DNA of 64,000 nt from Chelydra serpentina (taxonomy: Eukaryota > Chordata > Testudines > Chelydridae), in assembly GCA_037349315.1 (NCBI GenBank), contig JBAIAC010000051.1, forward strand, positions 23,782,001 to 23,846,000, written 5' to 3'. How positions within the stretch are numbered: the first letter of the stretch is position 1; each line of letters begins with the position of its first letter. Positions 33,463 to 44,470 of the stretch are shown here, one piece after another. Made by a program: the position numbers and the translations under genes. The notes beneath the pieces are model-generated. The model worked only from the letters and a program-made list of their open reading frames with translations. It was not told where the DNA came from and made no database searches.

Positions 33463-33665
33463 AAGCAGTGAGGCAGCGGGGTCCAGTGATCAGGGATGGG
33501 AGTCAGGAGCCCTGACTCTGCCACTGACTTGCTGGGTGACCATGGGCGAGTCATTTTGCCTCCCTGTACTTGCTTCCCTGTCTGTAAAATTGGGGTTTGG
33601 GGGAATGATCCGCTCCTTCCTTTGCTGAGCTCTGGGAGATCTGCAGATGGGAAACACTGCAATGA
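33463..33665 (+). mobile_element. MIR/CORE-SINE
   Basis: It carries tctgccactgacttgctggg, accatgggcgagtcattttg and gctctgggagatctgcagat in MIR order, including the head region. Confidence 0.82.
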
Positions 33666-33867
33666 GCAATACTGGTCCTGGCAGGCAGACTGAGGGTCCT
33701 GATGGAAGAGCAGCACTGACCTAGGGTGATGAGGGAGTGGGTGGAGGAATGTAGGGATAAGAGACGTTGCTCAGAAAATCCCCAAGCTGATGTATTCCAA
33801 AGGGGGTGGCACATTTACTCTTCAGAAATATTTTATATTTAGCCTCCCCACCCCACCCCCAGCATAA
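33666..33867. other. background sequence
   Basis: No feature recognised. The 257-aa minus-strand frame at 33721-34494 spans this, the hAT element and beyond; it has no familiar domain. Confidence 0.45.
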
Positions 33868-33875
33868 GTCCTCTC

Positions 33876-34134
33876 CAGGGCCGGCTCCAGGTACCAGCGC
33901 AGCAAGCACACGCCTGGGTGGCAAGCGGCAGGGGGGCAGCTGGTAGCTGCGAGGGCGGCAGTCAGGCAGCCTTCGGCGGCGTTGCTGTGGGAGGTCCGCT
34001 GGTCCCGCGGCTTCGGTGGCAATTCGGCGGCGGGAACGCCAACAGTGCGGGACCGGCGGAGCACCCGCAGAAACGCTGCCGGAGGCTGCCTGACTGCCGT
34101 GCTTGGGGCGGCACAAAACATAGAGCTGCCCCTG
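33876..34134. mobile_element. 259-bp hAT-like element, CAGGGCCGGCTC family
   Basis: Ends CAGGGCCGGCTC and GAGCTGCCCCTG are near-inverses. The exact 8-bp TSD GTCCTCTC is at 33868-33875 and 34135-34142. Just inside, gcctgggtggcaagcg pairs loosely with cttggggcggcac. The GC-rich interior holds repeated ttcggcggc words also found in the element at 42693, hinting at shared ancestry. No transposase. Confidence 0.93.
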
Positions 34135-34142
34135 GTCCTCTC

Positions 34143-34738
34143 TGCCAAGGGTGGCCCAGCAATATCCACAGAGAGGGCAACACCCCAGAGGCAGGGAAAT
34201 CACCCCAACCCTCCCAGTGGTTTGAAGGCAGAAACTGAACCAGGAGCTCCCAAGAACGACTCCTCCAGCCTTTCTGCTGGGGCTGTGGTGAGGAGCTCCC
34301 CTGCAGCCATGGGAAGAGTCAGTGATTGCTGAGCATCTGCAGCTGTGTGGTTGGTAGATCCATTCCCAGCTGTGCTCTCCCAGCCTGGAAAAACCAGGCT
34401 CAACTGCTGTCTGTGCGCGTGTGCGGGGGAGGAGGAAGGGGCCTTCCATTGCCTTTTGCATGGCTGCCCACTGCAGGCTGCCACAAGCCATCACACACCG
34501 GGTTAAACGCCATGTTTGCTTGGCCCAGGCCCTGATGAGACCCAGAAAGGGCAGAACAGGAATCTAGTCTCACAATAATGGGAGGTGATGAGGTCAGGGG
34601 AATGGTCCAAGCCCTTCCACCATCCTCATTACCATCCTAATCATGACACAAGCCCTGAATCCCTGCTATCAGCGACAGAAACAAATGGAGCACTTCCAAT
34701 CCCATCTTCCAAGCCATTGAGACCTGGGAGGAGCCATG
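34143..34738. other. background sequence
   Basis: Nothing recognised. Confidence 0.5.
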
Positions 34739-34739
34739 T

Positions 34740-35122
34740 TGGTCCTTGTATCTCTTGAGAAACTAGCATCGACCCCTGCAAGACTGCCATGGGTAGTCAG
34801 GCTGCTTGTGATGGCCAATCTGTGGAACTCTTTGCCAGAGGATGTTGGGAAGGCCAAGACTATGACAGGGTTCAAAAAAGAACTAGATAAATTCCTGAAG
34901 GATAGGTCCATCAATGGCTATTAGCCAGGATGGGCAGGGATGGTGTCCCTAGTCTCTGTTTGCCAGAAGCTGGGAATGGGCCACAGGGGATGAGTCACTT
35001 GATGATTATCTGTTCTGTTCATTCCCTCTGGGGAACCCGTCATTGGCCACTGTTGGAAGACAGGATACTGGGCTAGATGGACCTTTGGTCTGATGCAATA
35101 TGGCCACTCTTATGTGCTTAAC
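34740..35122 (+). mobile_element. CR1 LINE 3' end
   Basis: The frame 34805-34920 gives NLWNSLPEDVGKA and a FKKELDKFLKD continuation, the last part of CR1 ORF2, ending in tag at 34921. The 3' UTR phrases ctgtttgccagaagctggga, gctagatggacctttggtct and aatatggccactcttatgtg mark a common turtle CR1 type. It is 5' truncated, as usual for CR1. Confidence 0.93.
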
Positions 35123-36289
35123 TGCAGAAGTCACTGTGTTAAGTGAGTACCTACTGAAACACCTGGGTTTTTCACTTTTAACAACTAAGTAATAAATGTG
35201 CTTTTAATAACCCACTGTTTCATAACATCTGATAACTGGCAGATTGCATCTCAACCAAGTAAACTTAGGAAGTAAAGTCTGCCATCGGATGGTGGATAAG
35301 AGAGTTAGCAGAAGCCACTTATGATGAGAGCTGATAATATTTCACACACTGCATTTCAGCCCTAAAGATTGTAGAGCACTTTACAAGCTATTATAAAATT
35401 ATATACAGAGGGAGAAACACATCTCTTGGGATCGCCTTCTCCATCACACAACAGCAATGTCCCATGATGTGGGTGGGGCCGTGAAGAACACTGTTGTATC
35501 CAGTTGAAATTACAGGTGGAAATCAGCGATGCAGGATACTGTTACTGAAACACAGTCCAGCCAGGACACTTGAAAAATGCCAGGAGACCTTCAATGGACA
35601 CAAGTGGTTAGAGGATGAGTGATTGTGGAATGAGAAGTTATGGAACCCCCAGCAGCACTGTGCCCAGCTACGACCCAGGTTTCGCACTGGCTCAGAGAGA
35701 AGTGTGCCGCTTACAAACAATACCCGCATCGGTTCCTGCAGCATGGCATTGAAGTTGAGCGATCCCCAAACTGGGGTGGTCGGTTTGCTCAGATACAAAG
35801 GCTGCTCCAACTTACGGCAGCCTCTCCACAGCACCGTGGGGTTGCTCTGCCTTCCGGTATCCCTGTAGCACTGAGCACTCCTGCACATCCCCTCCTACCC
35901 CGCCACATGCTCCCTGTGCCAGAGGTCACGTACATGAGCCCCATGCTGCTCCTGCACTGGGCACTGGGGGGATTCTCCCCCAGCCTGCAGCAGCCCCTAT
36001 ATCTCTTTGGAGTGGTGTATAGGGGAAGGGGGCCAGTGTGTTTTATAGTACACGGATTCTTATGGCCTAAAACCAGTAAGGGGGGGAATCACTCGAGCAC
36101 TGCAACCCTCTCAGAACTGGAGCCTCCTGGGAGGTGGCTGGATAGATGTATTTTCGCACATGCAGTAATCTGCTAATGTAAAAGTCTCAGCGCCAGCATC
36201 ACCACTCAGGAACACTGTGGGCTGGGACACGTTGGGGAAGATTTTAGCTCCATAGAAGGAATTTGGCAGCTTGGGACAGATATAATCAT
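35123..36289. other. background with an antisense MIR remnant
   Basis: The MIR remnant lies at about 35335-35425 (gattgtagagcactttacaa). A 178-aa plus-strand frame (35640-36176) has no recognisable domain. No gene called. Confidence 0.45.
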
Positions 36290-36712
36290 CCTCCTCCCAT
36301 ATGCTTGATTCTATTTAAAAGGAAATTGTACCCAACTTCTTCCGACCAGCGCACTGACATTTCCAGAGGAAGCTTAAATACGCTCCCAAGTAGATTTGGA
36401 AATAAATTTGGCATTGGCGGCTGAAACTTCAGCTTGAGCACAATACGGGTGATTTTTCGCTTAATGATCATCTGAATGTCTTGCGGTTGATGAGCACCTT
36501 TCACGCCGCAGGCTCCCAAATGCTGCACATACAAGGCTGGCTTCCCTGGTTGCTCGAATGCAGCTGCCTCTGGGGTGGAATGCAGCATTTGGGTGGCATG
36601 TTCAGCAGCGCTCCACACGAGCAAGTGAAGAATGCCCTCTCCAGCTGCCACCGCAGGGCGAATGCGGGTAGCGAGGATGTAATGACCTGTCAGGACTCCA
36701 GGAACAACAGGC
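36290..36712 (-). other. unassigned open frame, probably spurious
   Basis: Read on the minus strand, this frame is open for about 140 codons but has no ATG near its upstream stop, and the residues (IKRKITRIVLKLKF near the middle) match nothing I know. Its upstream half coincides with a 5S-derived SINE, so most or all of it is probably non-coding. Only 36290-36470 lies outside the SINE. Confidence 0.2.
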
Positions 36713-36938
36713 TTCCTTGCGACAATCAGTTATGCTGAAAAGACAGCAACGTCTGCAGCACAGCACCCCCTAGCACCCTGCTGGGGCACTGGGGCAGTGT
36801 GGCTTCCGCAGGAAGACTGCCTCTTACAGAGTCACAAGAACCACTTGCTCCAGCACCCTGGCTCTGCCTTGGATGGCTCCCATCCAAACGCTGAGCCAGT
36901 CCAAGCCTGCGAGACCCCAAGCAGCCCCAGACGTGGTG
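36470..36938 (-). mobile_element. 5S-rRNA-derived SINE (SINE3/AmnSINE1-like)
   Basis: On the minus strand the head resembles the 3' half of 5S rRNA: gtctcgcaggcttggactgg, then gtttggatgggagcc, then agggtgctg near 36848. The segments correspond to the box A to box C promoter region of 5S genes. The body has aagtggttcttgtgactctg, agtgccccagcagggtgcta and tgctgtcttttcagc, the order found in SINE3-type elements. The tail has gcgtgaaaggtgctcatcaa. Sequence is diverged, so the copy is old. AmnSINE1 elements are known to be chimeras with a 5S head; which family this is needs alignment. Confidence 0.75.
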
Positions 36939-37493
36939 GGAATATGATTGCAAGTCTTTACGCACCACGTTTTCAAAGAAGTCTATACTTTGTTTACCAG
37001 GTTGGTTGCCAGCTTGTGTCTGAGGCCCTGAGCTGACTCCCACTGAGACCAAAGGCTTGTCAGTTAATGGGGCTTGGATCTGGGCCCATCTGGGTGTTTA
37101 CCTTTCCTGATCCTCCCGCTCCGTTCCTTGCTGTCCCCATCCTCCAGGTCTCAGTACCAGCCTCAGGCTGATTTAAACCAGCGTGTGGCACTGAGATGGA
37201 AGGAACAGACAGGCACACACTCTCCCACCTCTGCCCTACGATATGATCATACATGTTTCATGGGAAGAGCTGGAACAGTCTCCTTTTTCTCAGACACCAA
37301 ACTCATCCCCCTCCCCTTCTCCTCCAAACCCCTCCTCAAAGCCCACTGCTCCCAAGCCCCATATCAGCCCCATATCAGCACCCCAGAGCCTAAACAGGCT
37401 ACATCCCGCAGTGCCCCGGGCTCTCAGCTGCATGGTGAGCAGATCACAGAGGAGGGGCAGAGGGATGGATACACTGGTGCCTTGTGCATTCTG
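36939..37493. other. background sequence
   Basis: A 209-aa plus-strand frame (37074-37703) runs through unrelated sequence and a palindrome; no domain recognised. Confidence 0.45.
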
Positions 37494-37494
37494 G

Positions 37495-37585
37495 AGGTGC
37501 ATTTGGGGACTGATCCGAAGCCCATTGAAGTCTATGGAAAAACTCTCATTGACCAGCAGGCTTTGGATCAGGCCCCTGATATGTA
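37495..37585. repeat. palindromic repeat, 'ctgatccaaagcccattg' family (F)
   Basis: Left arm gatccgaagcccattgaagt and right arm caggctttggatcaggcccc are inverted around ctatggaaaaactctcattg. Confidence 0.75.
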
Positions 37586-37724
37586 CCACTCCCCTGGAAG
37601 AGGAACGTGGCCCTCCTTGCTCCATATCAGTGGCAGGCAGAGCTGGCATGAGCTAGACACAGAGCACCCAACACACTCCTGGTGCTGTGTACACCCTACC
37701 TGATAGTCTGAGCTGGTAGCCCAA

Positions 37725-37815
37725 CAATACCTGAGCACCTAGCACCTACCAAGGGTCAGGGCTGCACTGTGCTAGGTGCTGTACAGGGAAGTCCCTGCCC
37801 CAGATTACCTGCGAT
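37725..37815 (-). repeat. ancient repeat tail ('gggcagggactgtct' family)
   Basis: tgtgctaggtgctgtacagg and gaagtccctgccccagatta in antisense order. Confidence 0.65.
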
Positions 37816-38572
37816 CTAGGTCTAGGACACATTAGATGGACAAAACAGACAAATGAAGCTGGGTAGAAAGGATGATGTGCCACTAAAACAAGCAGAAAAG
37901 CAGGGGTCCCAGCTCCCCCCTTGGCTAAGTGTCAATGACTCATCTCCGGGTTACCCACATTTAGAATATAAAGGAAAACCCAAAAAGGCAAACCCCCGGA
38001 GCTGCAGTACTGGGAACTGAAAGCTCCTTGATTTCAGATGAACGCTGCCTCCCATGATTGTTTCTCCACTCGGATTTATGGGAAACCAACGCAGCACTTT
38101 TACAAACAGCTCATGAGAATACCAGGAGGGCTCTACTCTCCAGCAGAAAAACAAATGCTCGCGGTATCTTCAGCCAGCTCCACGTTTTGATTTATACAAA
38201 TTCCCCCCAAGGAAGTTACTGTGTGTGCTTCTCCTTTTAGTATTCTCTTGGCCGTGTATCTTCATTGGGCGTTTAACAAGTTTTCCCCTGAGTATTGGGG
38301 ATGGGTGGGACCGGCTGCAGGGGACGGGAGAGGATTCAAAAGGCAAAGTTGTTAGCAGCCAGGAGGAATTAAAATGGGGGTGATTTCCTGGCCTTTAGGG
38401 AGTTGGCAGCTTCACTTCCCATCCCAGACCGTGCGTGGTATGTGTGTTCATCTCCAGGCCGCCTCCCAGTCCCCCCGAAGCCAGACCCCATTCATTACTT
38501 TAAGACCCTAGGCTGAATCATCTCCCTGCCACAGATTCCTCCAGATCCCTGAGTTCTTAGTGAGACTTGAGG
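37816..38572. other. background; 38040-38280 resembles conserved non-coding sequence
   Basis: No repeat or gene. The 38040-38280 stretch is of mixed composition with few CpGs and no repeat features; conservation cannot be tested from one sequence. Confidence 0.35.
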
Positions 38573-38574
38573 AA

Positions 38575-38755
38575 GGCCATCCCAGCTCTGTCACTGACTT
38601 ACTAGGAGACCCTGGGCAAGTCACTTTCCTGCTCTGTGCCACTGTGTTAAATGGGGACAAAGCCACCTACCTCACAGGGGTGCTGAGGCTAAATGAATTG
38701 ATGCTGACAGGGCTCTTTGAGATCTACAGATGAAAGATGCTAAATGGGCAATGCC
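38575..38755 (+). mobile_element. MIR/CORE-SINE
   Basis: ctctgtcactgacttactag, ccctgggcaagtcactttcc, cctacctcacaggggtgctg and ctctttgagatctacagatg in MIR order. Confidence 0.85.
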
Positions 38756-38764
38756 CCCCCTAGC

Positions 38765-39070
38765 TATATGTCTGCACTGAGGAACACTCTGTATTAGGAA
38801 CATTAACTAATACAGCTTTGGGTGGACAAACACAGCCATGTTTAAGAACACATTAGCTAGCTGTGGCTAGCCCTGTGCAGCAGCTGCTGGGCTTCTGGGG
38901 ACACCAAACCAGCCAAGAGCATCCCACTAAACTCAGGCAAAATTGCAGCTTCACATGGCGCTGCTTGAAAGTGATCACCCATTTAGCAGATGGACCCTGC
39001 CTCATTGTCTCCGCCCACCATCCTGGGCAGGCCATGGGCCACACTGCTGCCACCCCAGCCTCCAAAAACG
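38765..39070. mobile_element. possible 'tgtctacactg' MITE remnant
   Basis: The start ctatatgtctgcactgagga resembles the left end of the MITE group, and aacacattagctagctgtgg its interior. No right end was found. Confidence 0.3.
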
Positions 39071-40454
39071 ACATGCTGATGTGACCAATAAACAAACAGC
39101 ACCATGAAGGAGTGGTCCTGGTTCCAGAGTCGTAGGCCAATCACACACGCACATGGAGGAATCTGCTTTGATCTCCTTTTCTTGGCACAGCATCTCCTTC
39201 TTTCCTTGTGCTCTTGAGAGACATTGGGGTGAGAGCTGACGAAGAAAGCAGGTTGAACACATATGGTAGGATTAGCACTTTATCTCTGCCTCCTAGCTAT
39301 ACATGTGTTCCGGCGCTGTCTGTGCCATTAGCTTCGTTCGAGCCGCCAGAGTGGTGGATTAAATCCAGTGAGCTGTGCAATGAACCTCATTGCTTGAGTC
39401 AGTTCTAAGGATTATTGCGAATTATGTAGATCAGAATCAAACTGCAATCCTGACAGGGCCCAGTGTCTCCAGGGAAAAACACTGTAACTTTGCCATTCCA
39501 GAGGTTTACTCTGATCTAATTAGATTCTCAAACAGAGTCTTGTTAGGCCCCCAGCCATGGGGCTGCAAACACCCAGAGTTACTGCCTTGTTCGGTTGAGT
39601 CAGCTTTGTAGAGCCTATGTAAACAACCAGTCACAGATCAGGGTCGGGGTGGAAAGGGAGCTGTGATGTGTCCTTTCCACTGCTATGCTATCAAAGGCTA
39701 GTAGCAAGGGATGGCTGGAAGACCAGGGAGACAAGGGAACCTCTCGCAGTGGTTTCACTGGCAGGAGGTGTCTGGGCTTGCAGCTGATTAGGTTTGCATT
39801 CTGTAGGAGTCAAAAGTGCCTCATTTAACTGATACATGGAGATTGTTTCCTTCCCCTGGCCGGCTGAAATGCAGCCATCTCTGCGGAGGAAGGCAGCAGC
39901 CAATGGAAGTGTTAGGACAGGAAAGCAGAGGAGAACAACTTGACTAGTTGGGACTGCAGGAGTTGGGTGGGGGGGATTCGTGAAGTCAGAATGTACCGAC
40001 CCAAGCCGGAGCTTGGGCAGGAAATCAGGATTAACTTCCTGTCCTCTCTTAGGGTAAGCGGCCTGGGGGCATTAGTGATCACCAGTGACCCAGACCTGTG
40101 TGGTGTCTCTCTGTAAAATGCTATTCTGTGCAGCTTCTTATATCATGCCCATCACCATGGCCTCTGGCCACCTACCTGCAGAGCACCCCATAGCAGTATC
40201 CAGGTGCAGCATGGGAAGAGCTCTCCCTTTGAAAAAAAAACCACCTTTGGAAGAAACAAAAAAACCACCTGCTGCACACCGAGTTTTCTTCTGAGGTCTT
40301 CTGAGGTCTCCTTTCCATATATTGACTTAACCTAACACTGCTTAGTTTGCAGTGTCTCAGAGGGTCACAGCATTAACGGTGGTATGACTGCAGGGGCTGA
40401 TACAAAGCAGACCTGCAACCTGTTCAGGGTGCAGAAATGAGAGAAAATATTGTT
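39071..40454. other. background sequence
   Basis: No gene, repeat or RNA recognised. Short open frames on both strands have no domain. Confidence 0.45.
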
Positions 40455-40925
40455 AGCTCCCTGTCTGGTCCAGTAAAAGGGATGGTCTGGCACATGAGTT
40501 GGTACCTTCCTGTCCGGTCCCATTCCAGAACAAGGGATGGCCTAGCGCAGGGGTAGGCAATCTATGGCGCACATGCCAAAGGCGGCATGCGAGCTGATTT
40601 TCAGTGGCACTCACACTGCCCGGATCCTGGCCACCGGTCCGGGGGGCTCTGCATTTTAATTTAATTTTAAATGAAGCTTCTTAAACATTTTAAAAACCTT
40701 ATTTACTATATATACAACAATAGTTTAGTTATATATTATAGACTTATAGAAAGAGACATAAAAACATTAAAATGTATTACCGGCACGCAAAACCTTAAAT
40801 TAGAGTGAATAAATGAAGACTCGGCACACCACTTCTGAAAGGTTGCCGACCCCTGGCCTAGCGCGTGAGTTGGTACCTTCCTGTCCGGTCCCATTCCAGA
40901 ACAAGCGATGGCCTAGCACATGAGT
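40455..40925 (+). repeat. short minisatellite, about 65-bp unit, split by a hAT element
   Basis: Three units share cctgtccggtcccattccag and atggcctagcrcatgagttg. Units 2 and 3 (40498-40547 and 40856-40925) are nearly identical; unit 1 is diverged. The hAT element at 40548 entered unit 2. Confidence 0.75.
40548..40855. mobile_element. 308-bp hAT-like element, CAGGGGTAGGCAA family
   Basis: The termini CAGGGGTAGGCAA and TTGCCGACCCCTG are near-inverses. The exact 8-bp TSD GCCTAGCG is at 40540-40547 and 40856-40863. The interior is AT-rich (aaccttatttactatatata) near the middle and carries cggcatgcgagctgattttc and accggcacgcaaaaccttaa. No transposase. I associate this family with turtle and other amniote genomes. 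Confidence 0.94.
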
Positions 40926-41655
40926 TGCAGAGACTGCGGTGGGACATCAGGGGCTGCTGCCTTTGCATGTGCTTAAACCCAGTGCTGGGTTGTACCTTCA
41001 GCACATCTCTCAAATCCCGGTTCACTGAGGAGCCCTTGGCAGGCGGATGGGCTGTCGTTCACTCGCTGTCTCACCCTCTCCAGCTCTCACTGACATTTGA
41101 CTCCACTGTCACTCTCTCATGCTTTTGTTGCAAAAAAAGAAAGGAGGGGAATGGAGGGGGGAATTCTCCTGAGTTTTATCTCCAAAGACATTTATTGAAA
41201 GCTTCTCACATTTCACATTCCGCAGCCCCAGCTGCACGTATGTGCTATGCACCTTGAGGACTTTTCTATCAGGGCTTTGTTCTCCCCGTTTCCTTTGATG
41301 TGGTGACCTGAGGCAGGCATGTGGGGGTGGGAGCTTTCCTTGTGTGCGTGAGGGCTGGTGGTCAAGTATCTGAAGTTACCGTTTATAATAGCCAGACGAG
41401 AAATGTGGGTGGGGCAAAATTTTATCCATTCCCCAAGCTGGCCTTTGGTTTTGCCTGATCACTTTTGCACAGGGAGAGAGGCATCATCAAGCCCAATGTT
41501 GCATTGAAAACAAGCCCACTTCTGCATGGGAAGTGGGTAGTGGGGTGGCCAGCTGCCCCATTTGTGCGTGCCCATTGTTGCAGGTGCAGGAAAGGAGGCT
41601 GTGATGTCAGCAGGGAAAGAGGCACATTGCAGATTCAGGGTGAGTTAACAAGGAC
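40926..41655. other. background sequence
   Basis: No gene or repeat recognised. A 130-aa plus-strand frame starts in the minisatellite at 40865. Confidence 0.45.
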
Positions 41656-41659
41656 CACA

Positions 41660-41947
41660 CCAACACTACGTCTGCACTTGGAACCGGGGGTGTGATTTCC
41701 AGCTCGAGTAGACACACTCATCTAGTTCTCATCAAGCTAGCATGCTAAACATAACAGCGTAGCCACAGTAGCATGAGGAGCAGGGAGCAGCGGCACAGAC
41801 TAGCTGCCCAGGGTACAAACCCGTCTGAATCCTGTGGGTATGTGCTCACGTGGCTGGCCTGAGTCACTGCCCATGCTACCCCCAGCCACACTGCTATTTT
41901 TAGTCTGTCTACCCGAGCTGGGAAGCACAGTCCCAGGTGCAGCATAG
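41660..41947. mobile_element. palindromic MITE, 'tctacactagagctgg' group, diverged
   Basis: Left ctacgtctgcacttggaacc and gatttccagctcgagtagac pair with right gtctgtctacccgagctggg and agcacagtcccaggtgcagc. The end is approximate and no TSD was found. Confidence 0.7.
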
Positions 41948-42634
41948 AGGTGCCCTAACACAGAGGAGGAGACGGAGTGGTGGGGTAGACACACAGTAAG
42001 GTCATAGAGGGGTCAGGCTCTAAAAAAGACAGACCCCTCCCAAAGACACACCATATATTCCCACTGTATTGGCCAGGGCTGAAAGTGTGCTCCTTAATGT
42101 TGAAACCTCTCACATGCATGAAGCCAGTTGGTCTGAGTCCAGACAGTTCTGCCCTATATCTCTAGGCCTGATTGCTTCTGCAGAGCACTTTTCTGGAGCT
42201 GGGCCTGATGCAAAGTCCATTGAAGCCAATAGAAGGATGCCCATTAACTTCAGTAGACTCTGGATCAGGTCTCATGTCTTCCACCCAGTATCTGACTGGA
42301 TCAGATTTCCATCTCCTCCACATCGGTGTAAATCCAGCATCCATGAGCAGCTACAAATGACACATTCCCTTCACTGGCGATACCCCACTCTAGACCCGAC
42401 AAACATGTTTCCGGGGATCAGAATTTCGTTATTTTGCCACCACCAGGGAAGGAGACCAACCCACTGTCGTTTATCATTGAAAAAGCAGCAGCTTCTCCCC
42501 TCCGGGTTATTTCTGAGAACCGCTAGAAGGCTGGAAGCTGACGTGTTCCCTTACGGCAGTTCAGCCCCACCGCCATCACATACAAAAACCAGTTCATTAT
42601 GGGGCTTGCTCATGGGTGCTGAGCTGTCTGTGCT
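41948..42634. other. background with a family F palindrome
   Basis: The palindrome at about 42198-42275 reads gggcctgatgcaaagtccat, agccaatagaaggatgccca, ctctggatcaggtctc. The 192-aa plus-strand frame (42069-42647) spans it and is not a gene. Confidence 0.5.
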
Positions 42635-43400
42635 GTTCTCTTATTGACAGGCTGCTCATGAAAGCTGGGCTGGGCACACTGGTATGTTACACCAGGGGTC
42701 TCCAAACTATGGCCCGGGGGCCGGATCCGGCCCGTGGCTTCAATTTGTCCAGCCCCGCAACCAATTGCTGCTGCCTCAGTGGCATGTCGCTTGGTGGCAC
42801 TTCAGTGGCAGCTCAAAAGCTGCCGCCGCCTCTGCAGTATTTCGGCGGCAGGGCCCCATCAAAATCGGGCCCTGCACCCCAACCAATTGCTGCCAATGCC
42901 TCGGTGGCACTTCGGCGGCATTTCAGGGGCAGCTTAAAAGCTGCCGCCACCTTAGCAGTATTTCGGCGGCGGGACCTAAAGCCGGCCCGCGAAGCCCCTT
43001 TAAAAATCTAATGTGGCCCTCATCTCCTAAAGTTTGGAGACCCCTATGTTACACCATGAGTTCGGGGATGCACATCCTGCTGTGTTACCGTATGGTTGCC
43101 CGGCCAGGCTTAGTTGTACATACTAGTTTATTGTAAGTTTACTCAAGTTCACTGGCCTGTACACACTGGTTTATTATTATAGGGTTGTTTATAAGCTGTG
43201 CAAATGTTGTGCACACTGTTTGTTATTGTAGGGTTGCGACTGCACATAGGGCTGTACACGCTGCTCTGTTACTGTAGGGTTGCCTAGGAGAGTTTTGCTG
43301 CATACATTAGTCTGTTATTACAGAGTTATTCATAAGTGTTCAGCCGTGTGTGTTGGTTTGTCATTGTAGGGTGGCTCACAAGTGCCTGGCTGCCAGCATT
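42635..43400 (+). repeat. degenerate minisatellite, about 60-bp unit, split by a hAT element
   Basis: Units follow the pattern: gggttgctcacaagtgctgg, ctgtacacactggtttgtta, then ttgtag. Readable starts lie near 42648, 43093, 43185, 43232, 43277, 43324 and 43370. Spacing varies between about 45 and 60 bp. The hAT element at 42693 entered the first unit. Confidence 0.75.
42693..43046. mobile_element. 354-bp hAT-like element, CAGGGGTCTCCAAACT family
   Basis: The termini CAGGGGTCTCCAAACT and AGTTTGGAGACCCCTA are near-perfect inverses. The exact 8-bp TSD TGTTACAC lies at 42685-42692 and 43047-43054. The interior has a duplicated module: aaaagctgccgccgcctctg/cagtatttcggcggc and aaaagctgccgccaccttag/cagtatttcggcggc. 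No transposase. Confidence 0.95.
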
Positions 43401-44235
43401 TACTGATTCTTTAATGAAATAAAAGAATGCTGCAACATGCGGTTTGGTAAAATAGCCACACCCAGAGATGAAGAATGACAAAGACTTTACTAACAGAGCA
43501 AGAAAAAAGTCCTGGCTCAACAACCTTGATGATATCCTTTTAAGAATCTAATTCAAATTATACCTGGGTATTCCCAAACCGTATGGAGAGCCATGCCAAC
43601 TAATTATGCTCTCATGAGCCCCATTTTAAAAGTCTGCCTTCGTTAAGTCTAGTTTATAGGCACTTAAACTGGCCTTGAGTAAATGCCTAGAACGGTTCCA
43701 ATTTAAATTTGGCACTTAAAAAAAAAAAGAGAAGACGACAACTGGCACCCTGCTTGTAGTTGTTATATCCCCTTCAAGTACTGAATGAAATCGAGAGGGG
43801 TTGAGGTGAGGGCATTGTGCCACTTGGCACAGAAAGAGTTAAAGTCCCCCGTAGGAACCTGTAGTTGCAAAGTGGTGCTGTACTGAGTAGCAGCGAGTGC
43901 ACTATCTTCCCCCACCACTGCAGCGTCGCCCCTAGAGAGCGCTGCTGCTGGGCTGGACAGTACGAGCGTTAAGTGGCAAGAGCTGCTGAATCATAAAACC
44001 AAAGGTGTCTGAGTATTGCCCAGAGAAACCCAAACACGTTCATGACCCTTTTTATTCACTGCTTCGCTGCAACAGATCCATCCAGATTCAATGAAGAGTG
44101 AAGCTTTCCTGGTATTGTTTTGTTGTCGCTGATGTTCTTTTTAGTATCAGGCTATTAACTGCCTGCTGTAGCTAAGGGTTCAAGCTCTTTTATTCCCTGG
44201 ATCTCTGAACGGTGTTGCCGTAAGGCAGCTGTTTG
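43401..44235. other. background; 43540-43790 resembles conserved non-coding sequence
   Basis: No repeat or gene. The block 43540-43790 is AT-rich with taattatgctctcatgag and aatttaaatttggcac and shows no repeat signature. The inference rests on texture only. Confidence 0.35.
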
Positions 44236-44239
44236 GAAA

Positions 44240-44470
44240 TATATACAACACTTGGTACTTCTGTGGCATCTTCCATCCAGGGATTTCAAAGAGCTTTACA
44301 GCCCTTCTGTCGTGTAGCTCAGTATCATCATCCCCATTCTGCAGATGGGGAAACTGAGGCACAGTGAGAGGGGGGAAGTGACTTGCCCAAGGTCACCCAG
44401 CAAATCTGTGGCACACACAGGAATAGAACACGGGCCTTCTGCCTCTCCACCATCTGCGCTAGCCACAAAA
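44240..44470 (-). mobile_element. MIR/CORE-SINE, full length
   Basis: In inverse order: gatttcaaagagctttacag, tctgcagatggggaaactga, ggcacagtgagagggg, agtgacttgcccaaggtcac, acacgggccttctgcctctc and the head accatctgcgctagccaca. Confidence 0.93.

Noticed and set aside
33721..34494. 257-aa minus-strand frame, the longest in the window
   Set aside because: It crosses a hAT-like element with exact TSDs and has no recognisable domain; GC richness explains its length.
36838..36938. A functional 5S rRNA gene
   Set aside because: Only the 3' half is recognisable, it is diverged and it continues into a SINE body.
42069..42647. 192-aa plus-strand frame
   Set aside because: It runs through a palindromic repeat at 42198-42275 and has no domain.
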